A program made the translations under genes and the position numbers. A DNA stretch of 64,000 nucleotides from [Clostridium] scindens ATCC 35704. GTDB lineage: Bacteria > Bacillota > Clostridia > Lachnospirales > Lachnospiraceae. Positions 18,848 through 28,486 of this stretch are shown here, piece after piece (positions within the stretch are counted from its first letter, which is position 1; the number at the start of each line of letters is the position of its first letter). The stretch is from positions 3,536,501 through 3,600,500 of the forward strand of contig NZ_CP036170.1 in assembly GCF_004295125.1 (NCBI RefSeq). Reading direction: 5' to 3'. The notes under the pieces were generated by a model. That model did not search any database. It had not been told where the DNA came from and saw only the letters and a program-made list of their open reading frames with translations.

Positions 18848-20518
18848 TCATAGCCATCTCAGTTCCTTTAAAATTGGATGATAATATCTATCACCTTTTT
18901 TAATCTCATCTTGCCACCTATTATAGAAAATCTTAGACTTCTTTTCCTCAAAAGATGGTATTTCCATAGAATCATAATTTATTTTTGCAAAACATGTCCA
19001 TACATTCCATAATTTATTTTGAATTCCTCTTAATGAAAAATCAACTTCTTCATAGCCATCCATATCTTCAGAAAATCCCCCCATCATTCTTAACTTCTCT
19101 GCGGAGATCATACAGCAGCCCTTCCAAGATGCTGTAATATTTCTTACATATCGAAACATTGCTTCATAACCTTGCTCGTCGTCAGAAAATCCCTTTCCCA
19201 AAAATTTTATAAATCCCTTCTCATTTGCATCTAATGCCAATCCTGCATAACCAATCAAATTATTACCAAATAAAATCTTTGGTGATACTGTACATACATC
19301 GTTCCTCTGTGCATACATAAGCATTTCTTCTATCCAATCATCATTTTCTGGTATACATGCACCATCAAATAAAACATAAAAATCCGCCTTATTGTGCGAA
19401 ATATCACGATTTAAAGCTATACCCAAGGTTTCGTTTTCTTTTATTTCAACAAATATAATTTCGTAATTATCGTAACTTGTGTTATTGTCTATTCGCGGTT
19501 TTATTTCATCTATTTGTAAATTGGAGTTATTATGAACTAATATTATAACTTTTGGATGTTGTAATATGTCGTAAGAAATTCGATAAATTGTTCTATAAGG
19601 CAAATTACTGGACACACTACCATGTTCGTTTTCTCTAATTAATTGTTCTTTGATAGCACGAATAGCCGCATCGACAGCATAACTTTTGGAATCTAGATTC
19701 ATCGAAACAGAATCTGGATGAACTCTCCAATAATATAAAACTTTAGGTATATGAACAATGTTTTTAGCTCTTTCAGTCAGTCTTAACACCATGTCATGAT
19801 CTTGACTTCCATCAAAATTCGATCTATATAATTCATTAGCATTTTCTAATAATTCTTTTGAAAACACTGTAAAATGGCAGATATAATTATGAGATCTAAG
19901 TTCATCCTTTCCAAAAGCAGATTTAAAATTAAAATCCGTAGCATCGCTAATTTCTTTGCTAAATTTCACTTCATCTGAATATATAAAATCTGCTTCAGTC
20001 TTTTCAATGACGCACATCATCTCAAAAAGAGCAGATTCATGCAGCACATCATCATGATCTAACAGCCCAAAAAAATCACCTGAAGCTAGTTTCAAACATT
20101 CATTTGTATTGTTGGAGATTCCCAGATTCTTTTTCAGTTTCATGTAAATGATCCGATTATCTCGATTCATCCAGTCTTTGCATACCTTTTCAACATATTC
20201 ATGTTTATCATCACTTCCATCGGCTAAACACAATTCCCAGTTCGTATAGGTCTGCCTTTCAACAGACTCTAACAATTCAATCAAGTATTCTACTGGAGTA
20301 TTATACAACGGGGTAATTATACTAAACTTTCGACAATTTTGAAATTCCCATTTTCTTTGTCTTTCTCGCTCCTCCTCAGAAATTAAATGAATATTTCTAG
20401 CCTTGTTTTTAAACTCTATTATTTTCTTTTTTTCCTTTTTTTTGCTAACAATTGTTCTGACAAATTTTGTTGGCCCTTGCTTGAGCAATAATACAATTGC
20501 TTTTTGAATTTTAAACAT
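18848..20518 (-). CDS. GT2 family glycosyltransferase
   Basis: The protein has 556 residues. A Lys-rich N-terminal region (residues 20-60) precedes a GT2 domain with FSIITPLYNTPVEYL, FFGLLDHDDVLHE and GSQDHDMVLR. A second GT2-like unit follows with a donor-type acidic motif FDGACIPEND and a C-terminal W-rich stretch. The architecture is the same as the genes at 15059 and 22703. It is expected to be a cytoplasmic or membrane-associated chain-building enzyme. Confidence 0.85.
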   Translation of the reverse strand: MFKIQKAIVLLLKQGPTKFVRTIVSKKKEKKKIIEFKNKARNIHLISEEERERQRKWEFQNCRKFSIITPLYNTPVEYLIELLESVERQTYTNWELCLADGSDDKHEYVEKVCKDWMNRDNRIIYMKLKKNLGISNNTNECLKLASGDFFGLLDHDDVLHESALFEMMCVIEKTEADFIYSDEVKFSKEISDATDFNFKSAFGKDELRSHNYICHFTVFSKELLENANELYRSNFDGSQDHDMVLRLTERAKNIVHIPKVLYYWRVHPDSVSMNLDSKSYAVDAAIRAIKEQLIRENEHGSVSSNLPYRTIYRISYDILQHPKVIILVHNNSNLQIDEIKPRIDNNTSYDNYEIIFVEIKENETLGIALNRDISHNKADFYVLFDGACIPENDDWIEEMLMYAQRNDVCTVSPKILFGNNLIGYAGLALDANEKGFIKFLGKGFSDDEQGYEAMFRYVRNITASWKGCCMISAEKLRMMGGFSEDMDGYEEVDFSLRGIQNKLWNVWTCFAKINYDSMEIPSFEEKKSKIFYNRWQDEIKKGDRYYHPILKELRWL

Positions 20519-20532
20519 TAAGATTTTCCCTT

Positions 20533-21135
20533 CTATTTAAACATTCGGTATAGGAATTTAATAAACACAATAATATATATCACAAAAACTCCTAATATTA
20601 AAAACGTTTCTATATCAAATCTTTTTGTAACAGTTTTTAATACTAATGTATTTTCCATTTTTTCTTCACCGATCACAAGACTTGTATTCTTCTGTCTACC
20701 GTCAGTAAAACAAAAATCTATATGGTTTTCCGAATTCTCATTATAAGTCTGCAATTCGAATGTGTAGTTCTTATTTAAACTATTCTGTATCGTATCAAAT
20801 GAAAAATTATAAAATTTACTATCTTTGAAAGTATTCCCCTCGACCTCGCCATTAGCAACTTCCTTTCCTGCTTCATTATCTACTAACCTAAATTTAACCT
20901 CAACATTTTCCGGATTACCTGTGAGTTTACACTTAACTTGTATTCCATCCAAAGTTTTCTCTAAACTCTTAAATTCCTGACTTACTGTCTGATTTAAATA
21001 AAAAGATGTAGTCTTATATGTGCTGGCATCTATTTTCTTATCATAGATACAATGCGTTTTAGATATATGTGCATATACAAAAATAACTATTAATATAATG
21101 ATCATGCCGATTATAAAACGACCCTTTTTCTTCAT
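20533..21135 (-). CDS. Membrane-anchored extracytoplasmic protein, unknown
   Basis: The protein has 200 residues. It has one membrane segment near the N-terminus (about 6-23) and one near the C-terminus (about 176-197), with a beta-rich extracytoplasmic domain between them. This resembles the N-terminal extracytoplasmic part of the DUF2142 protein at 24831. It lies between glycosyltransferase genes and the ABC exporter. It may bind or help position the polymer at the membrane; the function is not established. Confidence 0.55.
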   Translation of the reverse strand: MKKKGRFIIGMIIILIVIFVYAHISKTHCIYDKKIDASTYKTTSFYLNQTVSQEFKSLEKTLDGIQVKCKLTGNPENVEVKFRLVDNEAGKEVANGEVEGNTFKDSKFYNFSFDTIQNSLNKNYTFELQTYNENSENHIDFCFTDGRQKNTSLVIGEEKMENTLVLKTVTKRFDIETFLILGVFVIYIIVFIKFLYRMFK

Positions 21136-21152
21136 ATAAATACCTCTACTCT

Positions 21153-21887
21153 TTATGATTGACTATATTGGTTACATATTTCTTCTGTTTCACCAAACAT
21201 CTTTAAATGCCCATGCTCAAGCCAAGCAATTTTATTACATAAACTTTTAACCTGATCAATGCTATGTGATACAAATAAAATGGTAGTTCCCTTCCCCATC
21301 ATTAAACGTATTCTTTCTTCACATTTTTGCTGAAATCTGAAATCTCCTACCGACAAAACTTCATCTACTATAAGAATATCTGGAATTCCAATAGTTGCTA
21401 TTGCGAAAGCTAATCTTGATACCATACCTGAAGAAAAGTTTTTTACAGGTACATCCATAAAATTTTCCAACTCCGAAAATCCTACAATGTCATCATAATG
21501 TTTCTGCATTTCCTCTCTACTATAACCCAAAAGAGCTCCATTTAAAAAAACATTTTCTCGTGCTGTCAAATCCATGTCAAAGCCGGCCCCCAATTCAATT
21601 AAAGGCGCAATCGTTCCCTTTACTTCAACCATGCCTTTTGTAGGCTTTAACACTCCTGCTATTGTCTTAAGCATAGTACTTTTACCACTGCCATTTAGAC
21701 CAATCAATCCTAACGCATCTCCCTGCAGTACTTCAAATGAAATATCTTTCAGAGCCCAGAACTCATCATAGGAAACTTGTTTTTTTATACTCTTTATAAC
21801 ATATTCTTTAAAACTATCAAATTTTTCTGATGATAGATTAAATTTCATAGACACATGATCTACCTTTATCATTACCTGCTTATCCAT
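21153..21887 (-). CDS. Polysaccharide ABC exporter, ATP-binding subunit (Wzt/TagH/RgpD type)
   Basis: The protein has 244 residues; GAGGAG precedes the start. It has Walker A GLNGSGKST, signature NFSSGMVSRLAFAIA and Walker B ILIVDEVLSVGD, followed by the switch His in FVSHS. The N-terminal VSMKFNLSSEKFDSFKEYV segment is typical of polysaccharide and teichoic acid exporters. It lacks the C-terminal carbohydrate-binding domain of some Wzt proteins. It forms a transporter with the permease at 21900, 12 bp away. Confidence 0.93.
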   Translation of the reverse strand: MDKQVMIKVDHVSMKFNLSSEKFDSFKEYVIKSIKKQVSYDEFWALKDISFEVLQGDALGLIGLNGSGKSTMLKTIAGVLKPTKGMVEVKGTIAPLIELGAGFDMDLTARENVFLNGALLGYSREEMQKHYDDIVGFSELENFMDVPVKNFSSGMVSRLAFAIATIGIPDILIVDEVLSVGDFRFQQKCEERIRLMMGKGTTILFVSHSIDQVKSLCNKIAWLEHGHLKMFGETEEICNQYSQS

Positions 21888-21899
21888 AGTCTAACTCCT

Positions 21900-22676
21900 C
21901 TATATATTCAATATAAACTCATCTTGATTTTTATAAAATATTCTTAATCCTATTAGCAAAGCCACCCCAGCCTCAATAATCGCTACTAATAATGATATAG
22001 GATTTAAAATAGAGTCATTTAACATCACATCCCTAAACATAACTAATATATTAGTAATCGGATTAATTCTTACTATTGGTTCAAGCCAATCAGGTAGAAT
22101 AGACATAGGATAAATAACGGGAGTTAAATACATCAACGCGGTAGTAAACACAGAATATAAATGCATGATATCTCTAAACTTAACGGTAATTGCTGATAAA
22201 ATCAAGCCTATTCCTAAGCAAAATACTACTAATAGCATCAGCGGAATTGGAACCAATAGTACTGTCCATGTTAATTCTGCACGCATAGCTACCATAACCA
22301 GCAGTAAAGCTGTAAAAGATGCAAGTAAATTTATAAAACTCGAAAATATTCGAGAAAGTACAAACAAATATTTAGGAACATAAATCTTTTTTATTAATGA
22401 AGAATTATTTATAATTGCTGTCATGGAATTAGTGGTAGAATCAGAAAAAAAGGTGAATACAACCTGTCCACTTAATAAATAGAGCGGAAAATTTTCTACG
22501 TCAAATTTAAATAAATTTGAAAAAACCACTGACAGCACTATCATCATACATAATGGATTTAATAAAGTCCATAAAACTCCTAAAACTGAACGTCTATATT
22601 TTATTTTAATATCTCTTGCCACCAGTTCTTTCAATAATGGTTGAAATTTTAAAAAATTTTGTATATATTGTGACAT
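21900..22676 (-). CDS. Polysaccharide ABC exporter, permease subunit (Wzm/TagG/RgpC type)
   Basis: The start is ATG at 22676 with TTGGAGG upstream, giving 258 residues. It has six predicted membrane segments. The N-terminal ELVARDIKIKYRRSVLGVLW and PLCMMIV stretch is the ABC-2 polysaccharide permease signature. With the ATPase at 21153 it should move the completed lipid-linked polymer across the membrane. Confidence 0.92.
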   Translation of the reverse strand: MSQYIQNFLKFQPLLKELVARDIKIKYRRSVLGVLWTLLNPLCMMIVLSVVFSNLFKFDVENFPLYLLSGQVVFTFFSDSTTNSMTAIINNSSLIKKIYVPKYLFVLSRIFSSFINLLASFTALLLVMVAMRAELTWTVLLVPIPLMLLVVFCLGIGLILSAITVKFRDIMHLYSVFTTALMYLTPVIYPMSILPDWLEPIVRINPITNILVMFRDVMLNDSILNPISLLVAIIEAGVALLIGLRIFYKNQDEFILNI

Positions 22677-22702
22677 CTTTTCCTCCAATAAATATAAAAT
22701 AT

Positions 22703-24604
22703 TTATTTTTCTACTAATACAGGATTATAATATTTGTCGACTTCCGGCATTCTATAATCCTTTAATATTTTTTTATATTCGTTACTTCGTTCTTCACTAA
22801 TCAATTTCGAATAATTCAAATTATATTGTACAACAGCAAAGGGATTAATAAGATTCCTATATTTTCTTCCTACTCGAATACAGTAATCAATCATAGAAAG
22901 CAGTCCTAGATCAATGTTAAAGTTACCTATCTCCTTATATTTTTCTCGGCTTATTGCAAAACAGTACCAATTCATTGCGTTCACATTCCGGTACCATCCT
23001 GTAGTCCCAAATGCTGTTAATCTTCCCACCTCATCCTTTTGTCCGCCAAATAGTGCTTGGGGCTTTTCTTGATTTAACACTATTCCCAATGAATTTATCA
23101 CTTTTTGAGAAGTTAATACTTTAGGGCCAACCAGCCCGATCTCTGGATGTTTACACCATACCGACAATTCATGGTATGTGTTAAGGGCTACAGACGGTGC
23201 TTGGGCTATGGAAAATATCAGTATTTCTCCTTCTGCCACTTCTGCCCCTTTGTTATAACCCTCTGCATAATTTGGGCTTTCACAAATTAGTTTTTTACAT
23301 TTCTTTTTTATGCTCTCTAATCTTACGCTATCAGTAGAAACTACTATAATTTCTTTCAATTCCACTCCAATACTTTCTGTAGCAAACCATATAAAACTAT
23401 TAAGATCTTGATTCCCCCCTTCATCCCATATGATAAAAGATATCTTGCCTTTTAAATCGTTATTCCATTCTACATGAATTTGCAGATCCTTCGGTCTAGA
23501 AAAACTAACCTTGGCGTTGTAATTCATTCTATTAAAATGATTTTGCAAACATTTTATTTGTGCCTCGGCAGCATAATTTTTCGTATCCATAGATGATGCC
23601 GTAGAAGTTGGAGCAGTCCTCCAATGATATAATATTTTAGGTATTGCATATACTTTCTCAGTTTTTTCGGTAACCTTTAAAAACAAGTCCCAATCTTGCG
23701 CTCCGTCAGTCGAAGAATCCCATAGACCCACCTGTTCTATAATTGATTTTTTTAAAACTGAAAAATGAGTAATATAATTTCCTGAATATAATAATTCCTT
23801 AGACCAAAAAGGTTTATAGAATGCCCCAAATCTCATGGTGGTTTTTTCATCAACCTTATCTTGATCTGAATAGAGGAACTCAATATCTCTCTTAGCATTT
23901 AATGCCAAAACCACTTCGGCTAATGCATTTGGAGCCAACAAATCGTCATGATCAACCATTCCTATATATTCCCCTGCCGCAAGATAAAAAGCTTCATTAG
24001 TATTGTAAGATATGCCGCCATTCTTCTCAAGTAAACTATAATGCACTCTCTTATCATGTAAAGCGTAATCTTTTAACTTTTTGTTTAATTCGATATTATC
24101 TTTACTGCCATTAGCAAAACAAACTTCCCATTTATCATATATTTGTTCTGTAATTGAATAGAATAATTCATCCAGCATTCTTAAATCAGTATTATAAACA
24201 GGAATCACAAGACTTATCAATGGTTTATACTTTACATTTTCTAATTTCTTCTGACAGTTTAAAAAATCATTTTTTTCTGATTCTGTATATAATTCCCAAT
24301 ATTTTCGTTTATAACTCACCTCTTCCTTTTCTACCGAATCTTTATTTTTATCTTTTTTTTTTAATTTTAATTGCAAACTACATAATTTTTTAATAATTAT
24401 ATTCTCTTCATAGATTTTTAGCCTGTCCCATCTATCATCAGCAGCCTCTTTATAATCTTCATACATACTTTTATAATTTTCTACTTCTTCTTCGAGTTTT
24501 TTCATTTGTTCACTAAGTTCATTTAGTTCTGCCTGCTTCAAATTTAAATCTCGCAAAACCTCAAGCAGAGTATGTTCTAATGAATTTTTATTTGTATCTA
24601 CCAT
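22703..24604 (-). CDS. GT2 glycosyltransferase with N-terminal coiled coil
   Basis: The protein has 633 residues; AAAGGAG precedes the start. Residues about 8-60 form a long Glu/Leu coiled coil. The GT2 domain (about 110-350) has ISLVIPVYNTDLRML, YIGMVDHDDLL and GAQDWDLFLKV. A divergent second GT2-like unit follows to the C-terminus. The coiled coil may set oligomer state or polymer length, as in other chain-building enzymes, but this is inference. Confidence 0.85.
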   Translation of the reverse strand: MVDTNKNSLEHTLLEVLRDLNLKQAELNELSEQMKKLEEEVENYKSMYEDYKEAADDRWDRLKIYEENIIIKKLCSLQLKLKKKDKNKDSVEKEEVSYKRKYWELYTESEKNDFLNCQKKLENVKYKPLISLVIPVYNTDLRMLDELFYSITEQIYDKWEVCFANGSKDNIELNKKLKDYALHDKRVHYSLLEKNGGISYNTNEAFYLAAGEYIGMVDHDDLLAPNALAEVVLALNAKRDIEFLYSDQDKVDEKTTMRFGAFYKPFWSKELLYSGNYITHFSVLKKSIIEQVGLWDSSTDGAQDWDLFLKVTEKTEKVYAIPKILYHWRTAPTSTASSMDTKNYAAEAQIKCLQNHFNRMNYNAKVSFSRPKDLQIHVEWNNDLKGKISFIIWDEGGNQDLNSFIWFATESIGVELKEIIVVSTDSVRLESIKKKCKKLICESPNYAEGYNKGAEVAEGEILIFSIAQAPSVALNTYHELSVWCKHPEIGLVGPKVLTSQKVINSLGIVLNQEKPQALFGGQKDEVGRLTAFGTTGWYRNVNAMNWYCFAISREKYKEIGNFNIDLGLLSMIDYCIRVGRKYRNLINPFAVVQYNLNYSKLISEERSNEYKKILKDYRMPEVDKYYNPVLVEK

Positions 24605-24651
24605 AAATTTTCTCCTTTACTCCTAATAATACTATAGTCTACACACATAAA

Positions 24652-24678
24652 CCAGCAGTTTCATATAAAAACTGCTGG
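24652..24678 (-). terminator. Hairpin between the DUF2142 and GT2 genes
   Basis: CCAGCAGTT and AACTGCTGG form a 9-bp stem with a short AT loop, followed on the minus strand by TTTATG. It could end transcripts arriving from the DUF2142 gene; the U tract is short. Confidence 0.45.
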
Positions 24679-24830
24679 CCTTACACTATCTACATAAAAT
24701 ATTTAAGGTTTGGACATTCACTCTTTTTGTAATCTCCAATCATTTATCATATATACTAAACTCTAATATCTTTAGCATTATATCACTCTTACTGTCGACA
24801 TGCAAGTTTTGAATACCTCATCAATCAGTA

Positions 24831-26738
24831 TTATAAACAAGTATGCGTTAATATCAATGTATACATTTGTTGCATTGTAATTATTCCGGCAACCGCCATT
24901 ATAATGAATTGATAATTGTATACTTTAATCCTATTAGTAATTTTATCCGTTTGAAACATTAATAAAAGGGCAAATAGAAAAGGAAGGTAATATCTACCTT
25001 GTACACCCGCAATTTTTAATTTACCGACCTCTGTAAAACTCAAATACATTGCCGTCCAAATCAGTGTAATTGTAATTGCAATACTCCCCCAGATTATACA
25101 TCTATGTTTCCAATTAATTTTTTCCAATCCCTCCTTTTCTTTATATGAATCAGTTAATACAACTCCTCCCAATAACAACGCACACAATATTGGTTGCTGA
25201 TTCATTCCAAAATACGCAAAGTGGCCAATTGCATCGGCGCCAAGCGTGTATTTTACAAATGTATCTTTAATATTAGTTAATAAAACCAGCGCATATGACA
25301 GAGGTTTATGCATAATTAACATCAACTGTCGACTCACGCTTGTATCTTCTCCACCTCTAACATCGCCTGATACATTCGGCGAAATTAATGTGGGTAAGAC
25401 AAATGTAGATAATAACACTAAGACTCCAATGAGTATAAATGTTTTAAACACATACATATTTTTCTTTGATTCAAACTTATTCTTAGGCACGAAAAAGCCG
25501 GTTAAAAGAAGGGGCGCATATACTGCTTTAGGCAGACATCCAATTACTATACAGGCAAAAAACAAACATTGCATTTTGATAGTAAATTTCTCATCTCTTT
25601 CTAAAAATTGTCTTAGTATAATTGCCAATCCCAAAATAACAAAGGCCGTCACTATAGTATCATAAGTAAAAACCGTACTAAGAAACATTGGTGTCGGAAG
25701 CAAAGCAAATATAGACAACAAACGTTTGCCTCTTGGAACAAGATTAACCGCAAGACCTAAAACGAACGCATAAATCAAAAGATTGCTACCTCGTGATAAA
25801 AGCATACATATATAAAATGGCAAACCTGCTATAGAGCATAAATTAAATATCCCTCCCTGTATAATATATCCAGAACTATTCAATTGAAAAGAATATTCAT
25901 CGATCATCTGAGATTGCATTTTATTCTTTGCGTCCAATATACGCATCATATCTAATCGCTCTTCCATAGAATTTACCTGTATAAACTGAACGTTATCATA
26001 CAAATACGCGACACTTTCCGGAAGTTTTTCACCTATGTCTGTTACTCCTAATGAATATATATTCTTCATATGAATCTGCTCATCCCAAGAGTAGAAGTAA
26101 GGCGGCTGCAAACTCAAGAGAATTACACCAATCATCATAATAGCAAAAGTTGTAGAAATGGCAAGGTGCTGTGCAAACTCCTTTTTAAATACAAATAAAC
26201 TTAATAAGAAGAAACTCCCAATTGTCCAGAAAAAAAACAAATATGGATTAGGCTTAAAAGAATTGTCTACTACGAATTCTGAAATTTCCACATCCGATTC
26301 TATATCTTCGAATTGTATTACCATTTTAGAAATTTTATTATTTATATTTACAACTGATCGAGGCATATCTCTCAATAAATTATCTTTAATTTTAGTACAT
26401 TCTTCTTGACCATATATATTTTCTTCATAAACATAAATTATATTTCCATTAAATCCGTTTGTAATATATGAATACTGAAATTTATTAACATATGCATTTA
26501 TGTTTATAGTGATTTTTCCACTATGTCCTGCAAGCAGTTTATATCTACCGTCATCTTCCACAAACCCCTTTGCCTTGATATTAGATGTATCAACATTTTC
26601 TTTATTAACATTCTCAGTTCTTACTAATTTTATGACGGCATCACCAAGACATATACATCCTCCAATAAATATTGATACAACAACGAGTATTAGAACTTTT
26701 TTAATTACCCTTTTCTTTTCCTTTAACCATCTATCCAT
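24831..26738 (-). CDS. DUF2142 family multi-pass membrane protein, putative GT-C glycosyltransferase
   Basis: The protein has 635 residues. A first membrane helix (about 14-34) is followed by an extracytoplasmic domain of about 120 residues, then about twelve membrane segments. The loop after the second membrane helix carries FYSWDEQIHMKN, the acidic D-E-x-x-H pattern of DUF2142/GT-C proteins, facing the outside. Such proteins use polyprenyl-phosphate sugars, which fits the DPM1-like enzyme at 14298. It probably adds a side-chain sugar to the exported polymer. Confidence 0.75.
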   Translation of the reverse strand: MDRWLKEKKRVIKKVLILVVVSIFIGGCICLGDAVIKLVRTENVNKENVDTSNIKAKGFVEDDGRYKLLAGHSGKITININAYVNKFQYSYITNGFNGNIIYVYEENIYGQEECTKIKDNLLRDMPRSVVNINNKISKMVIQFEDIESDVEISEFVVDNSFKPNPYLFFFWTIGSFFLLSLFVFKKEFAQHLAISTTFAIMMIGVILLSLQPPYFYSWDEQIHMKNIYSLGVTDIGEKLPESVAYLYDNVQFIQVNSMEERLDMMRILDAKNKMQSQMIDEYSFQLNSSGYIIQGGIFNLCSIAGLPFYICMLLSRGSNLLIYAFVLGLAVNLVPRGKRLLSIFALLPTPMFLSTVFTYDTIVTAFVILGLAIILRQFLERDEKFTIKMQCLFFACIVIGCLPKAVYAPLLLTGFFVPKNKFESKKNMYVFKTFILIGVLVLLSTFVLPTLISPNVSGDVRGGEDTSVSRQLMLIMHKPLSYALVLLTNIKDTFVKYTLGADAIGHFAYFGMNQQPILCALLLGGVVLTDSYKEKEGLEKINWKHRCIIWGSIAITITLIWTAMYLSFTEVGKLKIAGVQGRYYLPFLFALLLMFQTDKITNRIKVYNYQFIIMAVAGIITMQQMYTLILTHTCL

Positions 26739-26794
26739 CTTTTTGCCTAGATATATTATATATCCCTTAACCCTTTCATCTTAGTTTTTAACTA

Positions 26795-27583
26795 TCAAAG
26801 TTCATTAGATTTTTCACTCATAGAATATATTTTTGCTAACCTCTTGGCTATAAAATGTGGCCAAAATTTTCTAAACATTATGTAATCCTCCCTTGTTCTT
26901 TCATTATTTTTAAGTATATCTGTTGTCTCTGAACCACTGTGTATACGATGTCCCATTAAAATCTGAGCATCATATATAAATTCTCCATTCATATGAGATA
27001 ATCTTTCCCACGCCTGCCAATCCTCATCTGAACGAAATCCAACTTGAAAAGGTGGCTTTTTCACTTTGTTTTTACAAATTGTAACAGAAGGACAACAAAT
27101 CGGACAGCCAAACGCCAATATCATTCTTCTTACTATTTTTCTTTTCTGTAATAATCTAAATCTCAAAGGTACCAACATTAACCTTTTCACAGTTAAAAGT
27201 TTATTTTTTCTTACTTCTTGTCCTTCTCTTATTTCCAAATAATTTGTAAAAGTAATAATTGGCTCATTTGCCTCCTTTACTTTTTCTAAAACACGTTCCA
27301 CAAAGCGGCAATAATATATATCATCTTGATGGGTTATTGTTACATAATCCGTATTCGCTACGCTATAAGCAAAATTCCAGTCCTGTGTTATTCCCCCTTG
27401 TGAATTGTAATAAACCGGAAGAGAATATTTATCCGCTATATGTCTAATAAATTCATTCGGCGTAGAAGTTATCATTACAATTTTACTTTTAACCGTCTGT
27501 TTCAATAATGATTTTATACATTCTTCTAAAAAAGGACTTTCTTTATATGCACATATAACAAAAGTATGATTATCACCCTTCAT
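26795..27583 (-). CDS. GT2 family glycosyltransferase
   Basis: The protein has 262 residues; GGAGAAG precedes the start. It has a compact GT2 fold with HTFVICAYKESPFLEECI and catalytic-type TITHQDDIYY. A later HRIHSGSET segment fits a catalytic base and acceptor loop. No membrane anchor is visible. Confidence 0.83.
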   Translation of the reverse strand: MKGDNHTFVICAYKESPFLEECIKSLLKQTVKSKIVMITSTPNEFIRHIADKYSLPVYYNSQGGITQDWNFAYSVANTDYVTITHQDDIYYCRFVERVLEKVKEANEPIITFTNYLEIREGQEVRKNKLLTVKRLMLVPLRFRLLQKRKIVRRMILAFGCPICCPSVTICKNKVKKPPFQVGFRSDEDWQAWERLSHMNGEFIYDAQILMGHRIHSGSETTDILKNNERTREDYIMFRKFWPHFIAKRLAKIYSMSEKSNEL

Positions 27584-27742
27584 TTTCTTCTCCTACTTTA
27601 CTTATTTAAATCTTCTCTACTTCTCATTTTATTAATATATATTTAATAGTGATAAGAGAATTGATTAATATAAACCTCTTTTTAATTTAAATCTATCACT
27701 TTTTTGTTATAATTTTTCCGACTATTAATCTTTCTATCTTTA

Positions 27743-28144
27743 CTATTCTTTAAATACCCATAATCGTTGACCAAAATAATTAATTAAAACAAATAGTACC
27801 ATGCCTGCCATCATTGAAATATTGTCTTTTATTTTTATAGGATAACTGCTTAATAAGAAAAAAATCACTTTTTGTGCTACCCCATATGCTAATAAATAGC
27901 AAATACTTATATTGATTACAAATTTCACCATTACTAATTTATTTTTTTTCTTATACTCAAATGTAAAATATCTATTCAAAAAATAACTAACAATACTTCC
28001 TATAATATAATTTAACGCACTCGAAAACCAATAACTCGCCGAAAAAATATTATAGGCAATGAACATTACTCCAGTCCCCACTATTGTATTTACTACACCT
28101 ACCATTAAAAATTTGATTGTCTTTATATCAAAATATTTATTCAA
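27743..28144 (-). CDS. GtrA-like membrane protein
   Basis: The protein has 133 residues with four predicted membrane helices and the GtrA-family pattern FLMVGVVNTIVGTG near the N-terminus and SYFLNRYFTFEYK after helix 2. GtrA proteins help flip or present polyprenyl-phosphate sugars for polysaccharide modification. This fits the DPM1-like and DUF2142 genes in the same locus. Confidence 0.82.
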   Translation of the reverse strand: MNKYFDIKTIKFLMVGVVNTIVGTGVMFIAYNIFSASYWFSSALNYIIGSIVSYFLNRYFTFEYKKKNKLVMVKFVINISICYLLAYGVAQKVIFFLLSSYPIKIKDNISMMAGMVLFVLINYFGQRLWVFKE

Positions 28145-28486
28145 CTCGCTATCCTCTCATTTGTTTTTACAAACCGTTTTATGTATGTAACTCTTTTCAA
28201 CATAATATCGTAGTTTTTCGTTAACTTCCACATAATTCTTAATGATTTCCCCAATCACTACTAAAATTATAAGTTATTAATTTCTGTCAGGCTTTGAGAT
28301 AAAATGAACTTGTCTACCATTCTACCATATAGACAATTATATACATAATAGTATATTTACTATTCCTAAATGCCCTATGGCTGATATAGGCTTTTATAAA
28401 TAACATCACAGTTGAATTATAAATCCATATCAATTGTTATATTAACATTAGAAACTTCTTAAATAATCTAAATATTTTATACTTCT
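28145..28486. other. Gene-free AT-rich spacer
   Basis: About 340 bp between the GtrA-like gene and the flippase gene contain no convincing ORF, RNA gene or clear terminator. It may contain a promoter for the downstream genes, but I cannot define one. Confidence 0.5.
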
